A stretch of DNA of 64,000 nucleotides from positions 62,001 through 126,000 of the forward strand of contig CAJXTI010000001.1 of NCBI GenBank assembly GCA_913061185.1. Direction: 5' to 3'. Of this stretch, positions 53,944 to 62,366 are shown piece by piece. Source of the DNA: an uncultured Oceanobacter sp. Lineage in GTDB: Bacteria > Pseudomonadota > Gammaproteobacteria > Pseudomonadales > Oceanobacteraceae. The position numbers and the translations under genes are program-made. Within the stretch, counting starts at the first letter, position 1. Each line of letters starts with the position of its first letter. The notes under the pieces are model-generated. The model ran no database searches and was not told where the DNA came from. It was given only the letters and a program-made list of their open reading frames with translations.

Positions 53944-55131
53944 ATGAAAGCTTGGCAGCTACCTTTGTTTGCAATGGCGTCCGTGAGTACGGTCGCGTAT
54001 GCAGTTCAGCCGGATGGAATCATGCTTGGAAGCGGGGTGACTTTGCTGCCAGGTGTCGAAGTATCCATCAGTGACAATAGCAATATTTATCTGCAAGAAA
54101 ACGACGAAACTAGCTCTAGTATTACGGCAATTCGCCCGAATGTGGCGTTGAAAGCAGATCTGGGTGTCACTCAGTTAAAAGCCTATTATGAGTTGACGAG
54201 CGCTTCCTACGATGCCGACTCTGACGACAACTACCTCGATCAGTTGCTGACTCTGGGGGGAGATGTTGAAATGACTTCCCGCCAGGCGATAGGCTTGGAT
54301 TTTTCCCTTAATAAAAGTCATGACCCTCGTGGTTCCGGTTCCCTAGTAGGCCAGACTACGGTTGATCCTAGTGAATTCAGTGAGCTGACTTTAGGTGGCG
54401 ATTATACCTATGGTGCAGCTTCTGCCTTTGCTAATGTCACAGCCTATGCATCAACTTACACCAAAGATTACTCCAACAATTCATCTCTTACTGATGCGTT
54501 GAACTACGACAAAACCACCTTTGGTGCAAAGCTCGGTCTGAAAGTGAGTTCTGCCACGCGAGTGTTGTTTGAGTTGCGTAATGCCGGTATTTCTTACTCT
54601 GAAGATTCCGGTTCTATCAAAGATGGTAGCATCATGACGCTGTTGGCAGGCGCCAGCTGGGACATCGCCGGTAAAACGACCGGCGACTTCAAAATCGGTA
54701 CCACCAAACGTGATTTTGACCACTCCTCTGTTGACAGTGATAGCCGCTTTGCCTGGGAAGCCGGCGTTACCTGGACACCGCGTTCTTACTCAGTACTGAA
54801 TATCACCACCAGCGAATCAGCCAACGAAACCACTGGTCCGGGTAGCTACAACGCGAACCAGTATACTGCGGTTACTTGGGATCACACCTTTTCACCAATG
54901 TGGGCTTTAAAGGCAAACCTGTCGTTGAATAAGGATAACTTTGTAGTTCTGACCGGAACTGCTAGTGACCGTCAAGACAAAACCACCACCATGGGTATTG
55001 CGGGTATATACTCTCCTAATAAAGTGCTGGATGTAAAAGGGGGTCTGGAGAAGGCATCTCGTAATTCAAATACTGCAGGTCTTGACTATGACTTGCAAGT
55101 ACTGTCGTTGGGTGTGAATCTGGCGTTCTAA
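53944..55131 (+). CDS. Outer-membrane beta-barrel protein (BBP2-like), probable EPS export porin
   Basis: 395 residues from ATG 53944 (GAGAGGAT upstream; the frame runs open 24 codons further 5' without a signal). A signal peptide is followed by PGVEVSISDNSNIYLQENDETSS, the typical start of beta-barrel porin 2/EpsL-type proteins in EPS loci. The rest is alternating beta strands ending in LGVNLAF with a terminal Phe, the outer-membrane insertion signal. Followed by a strong terminator, then the OPX gene. Probably provides the outer-membrane channel for the polymer. Confidence 0.85.
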   Translation: MKAWQLPLFAMASVSTVAYAVQPDGIMLGSGVTLLPGVEVSISDNSNIYLQENDETSSSITAIRPNVALKADLGVTQLKAYYELTSASYDADSDDNYLDQLLTLGGDVEMTSRQAIGLDFSLNKSHDPRGSGSLVGQTTVDPSEFSELTLGGDYTYGAASAFANVTAYASTYTKDYSNNSSLTDALNYDKTTFGAKLGLKVSSATRVLFELRNAGISYSEDSGSIKDGSIMTLLAGASWDIAGKTTGDFKIGTTKRDFDHSSVDSDSRFAWEAGVTWTPRSYSVLNITTSESANETTGPGSYNANQYTAVTWDHTFSPMWALKANLSLNKDNFVVLTGTASDRQDKTTTMGIAGIYSPNKVLDVKGGLEKASRNSNTAGLDYDLQVLSLGVNLAF

Positions 55132-55153
55132 GCTGTCGCACTTTATGCTTGTA

Positions 55154-55188
55154 AATCATCGGCCTGTTTTCAGGCCGATGATTTTTTT
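55154..55188 (+). terminator. Strong Rho-independent terminator between barrel and OPX genes
   Basis: A 13-bp perfect stem (55154-55166 with 55171-55183, loop TTTT) followed by a run of T. It lies between the barrel stop and the OPX start, so the barrel transcript can end alone; read-through or a second promoter must supply the OPX and kinase genes. Confidence 0.93.
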
Positions 55189-55213
55189 GGTTAGCTGTTT
55201 ACAGGATGTCCTA

Positions 55214-55765
55214 ATGCTGCGGTTGTCCGGCCTGATTATTGTTTTCTTCCTCTCTTTCGCTGCGATGGCGAACCCTAACCAGTACCGCTTGGGTGCTGGT
55301 GATCTTATTCAGATCAGTGTATACGACGAACCTGACCTGAGTCTGGATGTTCGTATTGGTCTGTCTGGCGATATTTCTTTCCCTTTGTTAGGTGATGTCA
55401 CCGTTGCCGGGTTAAGCCCGAAGGAACTGGAGCTAAACCTGATTAAGCGGCTAAAAGGACCCTATTTACTTGATCCCAGCGTGACGGTATCGATTGTTGA
55501 GTACCGCCCCTTTTATGTTACCGGAGAGGTGGAGAAGCCAGGAAGCTATGCCTTTCATCCCGGTTTGACTATTGATAAGGCGATTTCCATTGCTGGTGGT
55601 TTTACTGAGCGGGCTTCGAAAGGCAAAATTTTTGTGATGCACGACCAGAGCCCCTATGAATCTATTGCTGAAGATGCGCAACGCAGTAAGGAGAAGAAGA
55701 CGGTGAAGCTTTACGACGTAGTTCAGCCTGGCGATGTGATTACTGTGGAGCAGAGTTTCTTCTGA
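55214..55765 (+). CDS. Short polysaccharide export (OPX/Wza-family) protein
   Basis: 183 residues from ATG 55214 (AGGA upstream). The longer frame from 55145 would begin inside the terminator hairpin. A signal peptide ends near AAMA-NP with no lipobox Cys, so it is a soluble periplasmic form. The Poly_export domain YRLGAGDLIQISVYDEPDLS and one SLBB domain (FYVTGEVEKPGSY) are present. It lacks the additional SLBB repeats and the C-terminal amphipathic helix that forms the pore in E. coli Wza (379 residues). It would pair with the separate barrel. Confidence 0.9.
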   Translation: MLRLSGLIIVFFLSFAAMANPNQYRLGAGDLIQISVYDEPDLSLDVRIGLSGDISFPLLGDVTVAGLSPKELELNLIKRLKGPYLLDPSVTVSIVEYRPFYVTGEVEKPGSYAFHPGLTIDKAISIAGGFTERASKGKIFVMHDQSPYESIAEDAQRSKEKKTVKLYDVVQPGDVITVEQSFF

Positions 55766-55772
55766 TTGACTT

Positions 55773-57995
55773 ATGAATATGAATGAGAAAACACCAAGAT
55801 TTGGCTCTTCAGCATCTCAGTCGGTCGAAGTGATTGATTTGGTGCATTACTGGCATGTATTTCGCCGCCATTTAAGCAAAATTATTGCCCTTAGCGCGGT
55901 GGCGACCCTGATTGCGGTTTTGGTAGTGATGTCGATGACGCCGATTTATCAGGCCACAACCACCTTGTTGATTGAAGCAGAAGAAGCCAAGATTTTGTCT
56001 ATCGAAGAAGTGTATGGCTTGAGTGGTCAGTCTTCGGAATACTTTCAGACCCAGTTTGAAATTCTGAAATCCCGTGAACTAGCCAAGCGGGTCGCACTCA
56101 AACTGAACTTGATAAAAAATCCAGAATTTAATCCGTATCATCCGGCAAACAAAAAATCGTTTTCCATCAAGGAGTACATCTTTGGTGAAAGCGAACTGCC
56201 AACCGATGCCGATATTCTAGCTGCTACTGTTGATACATTTTGGCAAGCCGTTTCAATAGACCCGTTGCGTAAAACTCAATTGGTAAAAATTTCAGTCGAG
56301 AGTCGTGATCCAGAATTGGCTCAGGTTGCATCCGATGCGATGGCCAATGCGTATATTCAGTCACAGATGGAAGCTCGTGTGGGTTTAACCCAACAGGCGG
56401 CTGCCTGGTTGTCGGAACGTTTGGGTGGATTGAAAGAACGATTGGAGGATTCCGAACACAAGTTGCAGAATTATCGTGAGGCCAACGACATAATTGATGT
56501 TGCTGGTGTTGATACCCTGGTGTCTAAACAGCTGGATGAAATTACAAAACGTCTGGTCGATGCAAGCTCCAAGCGCCTGGAGGCTGAAACAGTTTATCGG
56601 CAGCTTAACTCCCTGGCTGACCGTAGTTACAACAGTTTGAGCAGTTTTCCGATAATTCTCAGTAACCCTTTGGTTGTAAAGCTGCGTGAGAATGAAACCA
56701 ATGCCGAATTAAAAGTATCCGAGCTTTCCAAGCGTTACGGTTCCAAGCACCCGAAGATGATTGCGGCGCAATCCGATCTGGATGCGGTACGAGATTCGGT
56801 TGCAACACAAATGAAACGCATCGCAACAGGGATAGAGAAAGAATATTCCTCGGCCAAAATCAAGGAAGCTGCGCTGGAAAAAGCACTGGCAGATAAAATC
56901 AAGGACGTGCGTAATTTGAACCGTACGGAATTCGCGCTAAACGAATACACCCGTGAAGTGACCGCCAATCGCACCATGTACGAAACCTTTTTTAACCGTA
57001 TTCGTGAAACCACCGAAACGGGTGATTTGCAAACAGCGAACGCACGTATTTCCGATCCCGCAGTATTACCAAAAATTCCAGTTAAACCGAATAAAAAGCT
57101 GGTTGTGGCCTTGGCGTTGGTGGTCAGTTTGATGTTTGGTGTTGGCTTGGCATTTTTGCTGGATGCATTGGATGCCACACTTAAAAATGCAGAAGACGTC
57201 GACCGCAAATTGGGTGTGCCGTTGCTGGGTATGCTACCGATGATCGAAGAATCGGTATTGGAAAAACTGGGTCTTGAAGAGGGGCGGTTGGTACGGGCGT
57301 TTTCAGATGATTCGTTACACGGATTTTCTGAGTCGGTTCGAACCTTGCGTACCAGCTTGACCCTGGCTGGTTTGGAGCATTCGTCCAAGGTGGTGCTGTT
57401 GACGTCTTCCGTACCAGGCGAAGGTAAAACCACAACCTCTGCCAACCTGGCTGAAGCCTATGGGCAAATGGAAAAGACCCTGTTGATTGATGCGGATATG
57501 CGTCGACCGACCATGGCGAAGAAGCTGGGTTTGCCCCATAACAGTAAAGGCTTGTCGAATGCGGTGGCGTATCCGGATACTTTGGAAGAATGTATCCATC
57601 ATATGGAAGAACTGAATATCGACGTTATTCCATCCGGGCCAATTCCACCGAATCCGCTGGAGCTGTTGAGTTCTCGGAATTTCGAACAGTTGCTGGATAC
57701 ATTACGTGGCCGGTATCAGCGTATTATTATCGACTCTGCACCTATGCGGTTGGTGAGTGATGCTTTGTATCTTTCAACATTGGTTGATGGCGTTGTGTAT
57801 GTTGTTAAAGCGGATGCAACCAAGGATAAGTGGGTTAAAGGCAGTTTGACCAAGCTGGATGAGTCGAATGCGCGGATATTTGGTGTGTTGCTGAACCAGC
57901 TGGATGTCAATAAAGAGGCTCGTTACAGTGGCTATGGCTACTATGCAGGTTATTACGATGCCTACGGTTATACCTCCAACGACAAACAGTCCTGA
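55773..57995 (+). CDS. Wzc-type chain-length determinant / BY-kinase
   Basis: 740-residue polysaccharide co-polymerase fused to a bacterial tyrosine kinase. N-terminal Wzz domain with transmembrane helix (about 35-52), a periplasmic coiled-coil/GNVR region, and the second helix near 440-460. The cytosolic kinase has Walker A SSVPGEGKTTT, Walker A' LLIDADMRRPT and the Walker B region IIIDSAP. Eight tyrosines occur in the last 23 residues (RYSGYGYYAGYYDAYGY), the autophosphorylation cluster. Starts 7 bp after the OPX stop. Controls polymer length and coordinates export. Confidence 0.93.
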   Translation: MNMNEKTPRFGSSASQSVEVIDLVHYWHVFRRHLSKIIALSAVATLIAVLVVMSMTPIYQATTTLLIEAEEAKILSIEEVYGLSGQSSEYFQTQFEILKSRELAKRVALKLNLIKNPEFNPYHPANKKSFSIKEYIFGESELPTDADILAATVDTFWQAVSIDPLRKTQLVKISVESRDPELAQVASDAMANAYIQSQMEARVGLTQQAAAWLSERLGGLKERLEDSEHKLQNYREANDIIDVAGVDTLVSKQLDEITKRLVDASSKRLEAETVYRQLNSLADRSYNSLSSFPIILSNPLVVKLRENETNAELKVSELSKRYGSKHPKMIAAQSDLDAVRDSVATQMKRIATGIEKEYSSAKIKEAALEKALADKIKDVRNLNRTEFALNEYTREVTANRTMYETFFNRIRETTETGDLQTANARISDPAVLPKIPVKPNKKLVVALALVVSLMFGVGLAFLLDALDATLKNAEDVDRKLGVPLLGMLPMIEESVLEKLGLEEGRLVRAFSDDSLHGFSESVRTLRTSLTLAGLEHSSKVVLLTSSVPGEGKTTTSANLAEAYGQMEKTLLIDADMRRPTMAKKLGLPHNSKGLSNAVAYPDTLEECIHHMEELNIDVIPSGPIPPNPLELLSSRNFEQLLDTLRGRYQRIIIDSAPMRLVSDALYLSTLVDGVVYVVKADATKDKWVKGSLTKLDESNARIFGVLLNQLDVNKEARYSGYGYYAGYYDAYGYTSNDKQS

Positions 57996-58011
57996 TTCCA
58001 GGGCTGTTACT

Positions 58012-58647
58012 GTGCTGAACACGCCCGCCTGGTTGGTCGTGTTCGGTCGCTTCTTTTGGCTGCCTGCTGTGCCTGTTATTGTGATGTGTGTGTATCTGTC
58101 GTTTGTACATTCATTGGTGCTAATGGGGGAGCGCACAAACGTTTTTCCTTCTGCTAATAACGCTTGGCTGGATGTGGCTGAAAATCTGGATGTGTTGGGT
58201 ATCCCGGATATCTATGAGGCACAGGGCCTGTATTTTCATCAACAAGGGATGCTGCTGGAAGGTGCTGTCAGAACGGAAGTGCTGGAGCGCTCGGCGGCTT
58301 ATTGGGATTCTGCGGCAAGGTTACGCCCGGATTGGCCTTATTATCCCTTGTCCGCTTTGGCTGCCGAGGTCGCCTACAATGCTCCTGCAAAGCGCATTCA
58401 GGATCGCTTGGATCAATTGATGCAAATAGCCCCTAATGAGCGCGGCTTGTACCTTAATTTGTTTCAGTATGCTTTTCTGGAGTGGGATAAGCTTCGTATT
58501 GATCAGCAGGGTTGGGTTTTACAACAAGTCCAATTACCGGGTGGTAATACATTCAGCCAGGCTGTTCAGGCTGCCAAACATACTGACAAACTGTATTTGC
58601 TCTGTGCCAAGTTACCATGGAACAAGATTGGGAAATTTTGTCGTTAG
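58012..58647 (+). CDS. Small membrane protein of EPS locus (VpsP-like position)
   Basis: Unrecognised by sequence motif. I start at GTG 58012 (AGGG 8 nt upstream; 211 residues); the frame is open to ATG 57904, inside the kinase gene. One transmembrane helix at about 14-34 is followed by a helical, TPR-like periplasmic part (ALAAEVAYNAPAKRIQDRLDQLMQIAPNE). In Vibrio-type EPS clusters a gene of this size follows the kinase (vpsP). The similarity is positional and topological only. Last gene of the EPS region. Confidence 0.65.
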   Translation: MLNTPAWLVVFGRFFWLPAVPVIVMCVYLSFVHSLVLMGERTNVFPSANNAWLDVAENLDVLGIPDIYEAQGLYFHQQGMLLEGAVRTEVLERSAAYWDSAARLRPDWPYYPLSALAAEVAYNAPAKRIQDRLDQLMQIAPNERGLYLNLFQYAFLEWDKLRIDQQGWVLQQVQLPGGNTFSQAVQAAKHTDKLYLLCAKLPWNKIGKFCR

Positions 58648-58659
58648 TTGTTAACAAGC

Positions 58660-58770
58660 GCCGCCAAGCGTAATACACCACCGCAAATTTTAGCGCTGAA
58701 GAGCGCTACAATTGGTAGGAGGTTCTTGGTAGGGTGTATTAGCCTCAGGCGTAATACACCGCAACATTGC
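58660..58770. repeat. Palindromic intergenic element between convergent genes
   Basis: Contains TAGCGCT/AGCGCTA (58691-58708), a long imperfect hairpin GGTGTATTAGCC/GGCGTAATACACC (58732-58760), and an extra copy of AAGCGTAATACACC (about 58667-58680). The GCGTAATACACC core is a familiar dispersed intergenic motif in gammaproteobacteria. It may also serve as a terminator for both converging genes. Confidence 0.65.
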
Positions 58771-58784
58771 AGAGGATGGGGTTT

Positions 58785-59300
58785 TTAGAAATTTTCTGTT
58801 GACGTAAACAAGCCAACGCGAAGATCCTTGGCGGTGTAAATTTCACGACCATCAACTTCCATACTGGCGTCGGCAATGCCCATGACCAGTTTCTGTTCCA
58901 TCACGCGTTTGATGCTAATGCGATAAGTTACTTTTTTAGCGGTCGGCAAGACTTGTCCGCGAAATTTGACTTCTCCGCTACCCAGTGCTCGGCCTCGGCC
59001 TGGGTTGCCGCGCCAGCCAAGGTAGAAGCCTACCAATTGCCACATGGCGTCGAGTCCGAGACAGCCTGGCATCACCGGGTCGCTTTCAAAGTGGCAATCA
59101 AAAAACCACAGTGATGGATCTATATCCAGTTCGGCAACAATTTCACCTTTACCATAGTTTCCGCCTTCGTTGCTGATGTTGGTGACGCGATCCATCATCA
59201 GCATATTGGGCAATGGCAAACGGGCGTTCCCTTCACCAAAAAGTTGACCGTGACCGCAAGATAAAAGGGCTTCGCGATCGTAAGAATGTTGGCGAGTCAT
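58785..59300 (-). CDS. fabA: 3-hydroxydecanoyl-ACP dehydratase/isomerase FabA
   Basis: Introduces the cis double bond in anaerobic unsaturated fatty acid synthesis. 171 residues as in E. coli. Active-site histidine lies in [22 protein letters not shown], with the catalytic Asp a little later in the same block; VKFRGQVLP follows. The usual partner fabB is not adjacent; a FabH-like ketosynthase lies upstream instead. Confidence 0.95.
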   Translation of the reverse strand: MTRQHSYDREALLSCGHGQLFGEGNARLPLPNMLMMDRVTNISNEGGNYGKGEIVAELDIDPSLWFFDCHFESDPVMPGCLGLDAMWQLVGFYLGWRGNPGRGRALGSGEVKFRGQVLPTAKKVTYRISIKRVMEQKLVMGIADASMEVDGREIYTAKDLRVGLFTSTENF

Positions 59301-59565
59301 GCACGCTTCCTCGTTGTTATGGCATGTTCTTCAAAGTGCCGGGTAAGATGACACAGCGGTTTGTTTAACGCTAATGAAGGTTACTTGAAATAAAGGAAAT
59401 AATAGCAATCGGCTGTTTTGGGTTATGAATTCGGCAGATTTCTATTGTTTTCGGGTTATTTGCGTTTTGTGTCTTGTTGGTGCATCGGCTTGTTGGTGTT
59501 CACGGTATGAAAATGAAAATTCCAACTCGGTGTTAACTGCTTGTCCGTGTAGTGGTTTTGGGTAG

Positions 59566-60684
59566 TCAGCATTTTTCTACCAGCAGGCTGCCAATGGAAT
59601 AGCCCGCTCCGAATGAGCAGATCAGGCCCTTGTCGCCCGCTTCAAAATCATTCTGGTGGCGATGGAACGCAATGATGGAGCCGGAAGAGGCGGTGTTGGC
59701 AAATTCGTCCAGTACGACAGGGGCTTCGTTATTTTCCGGCAGCCGTCCAAGCAGTTTTTTTACGGCGAACAGGTTCATATTGATGTTGGCCTGATGCAGC
59801 CACATGCGCTTCAAATCGCTGGCGCTTAGCTGGTTCTGGCTCAGCTGGCGTTCTATAAAGTCGGTGACCAGCGGCAGCAATTCCTTGAATACCTTGCGTC
59901 CTTCTTGTTTGAAGTAGGGGCGGCTGTCGGGCAGGGCGTCCTGACAATGGTCGGTATAATTGCCGTCGCAACGGATATTATCGGAAAAACGGGTGAGCTG
60001 TTGGGTGTCCAGAATTCGGAAGCCGGATTGTTTGTCATTGTGGTGTTCCGGTTCCAGTACCGCTGCTGTGGCGACATCGCCAAAAATAAAATGGCTATCC
60101 CGCGAGGTCAGGTCGACCTGAGGGGTTACAAATTCTGGATTAACGAGCAGGGCGCGTTTGGCGGTTCCGGCTTTGAGGGCGTTGTAAGCACTGATCAATC
60201 CAAAGGTGGCGGATGAGCAGGCGATCCCCATATCGTAGGCATAGCCAGAACAGCCCAGCTTGTGCTGGATTTCAACTGCAATCGATGGGTAGGCACGTTG
60301 ATGATTGGTGCAGGCGACGATCAGCAGGTCAATGTCGGCTGGTTGCAGGTTGGCCGCTGCCAGCGCGGCACGTGCTGCGGCCAGTCCCATGGTGACGGCT
60401 TCGGGTTCTTCGCCTTCCCTGGTTGGGTCAAAAGTCGGGCGCATGCGCTTGATGTCCAGCATGCCTTGTTTGTGCATGGTGTAGCGGTGTTTGATACCAG
60501 AGGCTTTTTCAATGAATTCGGCGCTTGAGAGTGGTGCGGCGCTGGTTTCTCCGGCGGCAATGGCGCTGGCGTTATCGCTGTTGTGTTGTTCTGCCCAGGT
60601 ATTGTAGGCCGCTACCAGCTCTTCGTTGCTGATGCTTTCGCTGGGGGTATACAGGCCGGTGCCTGTTATCAGGATGTCTGTCAT
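59566..60684 (-). CDS. FabH-like beta-ketoacyl-ACP synthase III
   Basis: Thiolase-fold condensing enzyme of 372 residues. Catalytic Cys in GIACSSATFG, His in LHQANINM and Asn in NTASSGSI form the KAS III triad. Longer than E. coli FabH (317) because of an inserted segment near residues 30-75, as in the second FabH-type enzymes of Pseudomonas. It could use acyl-CoA primers rather than acetyl-CoA. Same strand as fabA, 265 bp upstream; that gap holds no gene. Confidence 0.85.
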   Translation of the reverse strand: MTDILITGTGLYTPSESISNEELVAAYNTWAEQHNSDNASAIAAGETSAAPLSSAEFIEKASGIKHRYTMHKQGMLDIKRMRPTFDPTREGEEPEAVTMGLAAARAALAAANLQPADIDLLIVACTNHQRAYPSIAVEIQHKLGCSGYAYDMGIACSSATFGLISAYNALKAGTAKRALLVNPEFVTPQVDLTSRDSHFIFGDVATAAVLEPEHHNDKQSGFRILDTQQLTRFSDNIRCDGNYTDHCQDALPDSRPYFKQEGRKVFKELLPLVTDFIERQLSQNQLSASDLKRMWLHQANINMNLFAVKKLLGRLPENNEAPVVLDEFANTASSGSIIAFHRHQNDFEAGDKGLICSFGAGYSIGSLLVEKC

Positions 60685-60833
60685 TCTTGGCTACCTTGTT
60701 TTTGCCTATTATCGACAGATTGCTGTCATATTCCAAATATTCATGGATGTTTTTCCCTGAGCTGTTTTTGTTTCTTGAAATCAAGGGCGACACATGCGGA
60801 AATTGGAGCTTGCCAGTCGGGTGAGGGTTTCTT

Positions 60834-61193
60834 GTGGTTCGGGATTATTTAATGGTGTTACGCACTCTCTGGCTGGGAGGAATTTGGGTGTGTGCCTGGC
60901 TGGTACGGCCGTTACTGGAGCAACAGGGCTATTTCCCCCATCATGGTTTGGTTGTTATGCACTGGATGGTTGCGGTGGGGGTGGCGGTCGCCGCCTTGAT
61001 GGTAGTGCTGGCAGCGTTTGGTCGAATCCTTCAGTGGGACTCAAGAGCGGTTCAGTTGTTACTGGTCATGTTGCTGTTATCGCTGCTGTATTTTGGCCTG
61101 ATGCCTTGGTGGAAGCTGCAGATGATGGTACTGCATGCGCTGTGTGTTCTCGGCGCGGTGTGGGTGATGCTGGCGCCCAGATCCGTGTTGTGA
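60834..61193 (+). CDS. DUF4149 membrane protein
   Basis: 119 residues with four predicted transmembrane helices; N-terminal LWLGGIWVCAWLVRPLL is the DUF4149 signature. Function unknown. GTG 60834 has GAGGG upstream; ATG 60852 is an alternative. The family commonly lies beside yhbY and rlmE-ftsH, as here. Confidence 0.8.
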   Translation: MVRDYLMVLRTLWLGGIWVCAWLVRPLLEQQGYFPHHGLVVMHWMVAVGVAVAALMVVLAAFGRILQWDSRAVQLLLVMLLLSLLYFGLMPWWKLQMMVLHALCVLGAVWVMLAPRSVL

Positions 61194-61265
61194 ATTCGGG
61201 TAAATCTTTATTAATACAGGAAAAAGCAGGCCACGATATCTCGATGCATCGTGGCCAGAGCGGGG

Positions 61266-61583
61266 TCAGGGCTTGCTATCGCCACGCTGCAGGTTAGACA
61301 GGTTGATCTTGGCGCGTGGATTGCGGCGCAACAACAGTGCCGTATTGCCAATCTGCTGTACCAGCATGGCTTTGGTGATTCCGAGCAGCTCGGCAATGAC
61401 GGCTTTTTTCAGATCTCTGTCGCCCACGGATACCTTGATTTTGATCAGCTCGTGGTCGTCGAGTGCGCGATTAAGTTCTTCGAGCACGCCTTCGCTCAGG
61501 CCATTGCTGGCAACGGTAACAACCGGGTTCAGGTTGTGGCCAATAGCGCGATACGCTTTCTTTTGTTCGTTGGTGAGCGGCAT
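61266..61583 (-). CDS. yhbY: CRM-domain RNA-binding protein YhbY
   Basis: Ribosome-assembly factor that associates with pre-50S particles. From ATG 61583, 105 residues beginning MPLTNEQKKAYR (E. coli 97); the frame is open 22 codons upstream without similarity. GNTALLLR near the end and the KIKV core are family features; the GxxG loop is present as ASNGLSEG. Divergent from rlmE with about 95 bp between starts, a conserved arrangement. Confidence 0.92.
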   Translation of the reverse strand: MPLTNEQKKAYRAIGHNLNPVVTVASNGLSEGVLEELNRALDDHELIKIKVSVGDRDLKKAVIAELLGITKAMLVQQIGNTALLLRRNPRAKINLSNLQRGDSKP

Positions 61584-61678
61584 TTGTTTGTCCGGCCCTC
61601 GGGTGAGAGTGTTAAAATAATCTGCCCTGATGAACAGGGTATGACGCAAGAGTATATCTGACCGGAAGGCAAACCCCT

Positions 61679-62299
61679 ATGGCACGATCCAAATCCAGCG
61701 CAGGCTGGTTAAAGGAACATGTGGACGATATGTATGTCCAGAAGGCACAGCAGGATGGTTATCGAACCCGTGCCAGCTACAAATTGATTGAACTGGATGA
61801 AAAAGATCAGCTGCTGCGCTCCGGCATGACCGTGATTGATCTGGGGTCGGCTCCTGGAGGCTGGTCGCAGGTGGTGGTGCAGCGGGTTGGGGAGCAGGGT
61901 ACGGTGATTGCCTCTGATATTTTATCTATGGACACGATAGCAGGGGTTGACTTTATTCAGGGCGATTTTACCGAGGAATCAGTATTTAATGTACTGATGG
62001 AACGTATCGGTTCCAATCGGGTAGGCCTTGTAATTTCAGATATGGCCCCCAACATGAGTGGAGTGAGTTCGATTGATCAGCCCGGTGCGATGTATCTGGT
62101 TGAGCTGGCGCTGGATATGGCGCGGCAAGTGTTAAGTCCTGGTGGCAATTTTGTCGCCAAGGTGTTTCAGGGAGAAGGGTATGATGATTACCTCAAGGAT
62201 CTTCGTGCATCCTTTGATAAAGTGCTGATTCGCAAGCCCAAGGCGTCCAGGCCCAGGTCTCGAGAGGTCTATATTGTTGCGAAAGGTTTCCGTGGCTAG
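61679..62299 (+). CDS. rlmE: 23S rRNA 2'-O-ribose methyltransferase RlmE (FtsJ)
   Basis: Methylates U2552 of 23S rRNA in the A loop. 206 residues. N-terminal [21 protein letters not shown] motif [20 protein letters not shown], and the K-D-K-E catalytic tetrad including K in [11 protein letters not shown] and E in [10 protein letters not shown]. Upstream of ftsH as in most gammaproteobacteria. Confidence 0.96.
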   Translation: MARSKSSAGWLKEHVDDMYVQKAQQDGYRTRASYKLIELDEKDQLLRSGMTVIDLGSAPGGWSQVVVQRVGEQGTVIASDILSMDTIAGVDFIQGDFTEESVFNVLMERIGSNRVGLVISDMAPNMSGVSSIDQPGAMYLVELALDMARQVLSPGGNFVAKVFQGEGYDDYLKDLRASFDKVLIRKPKASRPRSREVYIVAKGFRG

Positions 62300-62366
62300 T
62301 GGATGCTTGCTAAGCTAAGACAGAATCAAGGCGTTATACGCCTGTAATAGAGAGGTAGTGCCACCC

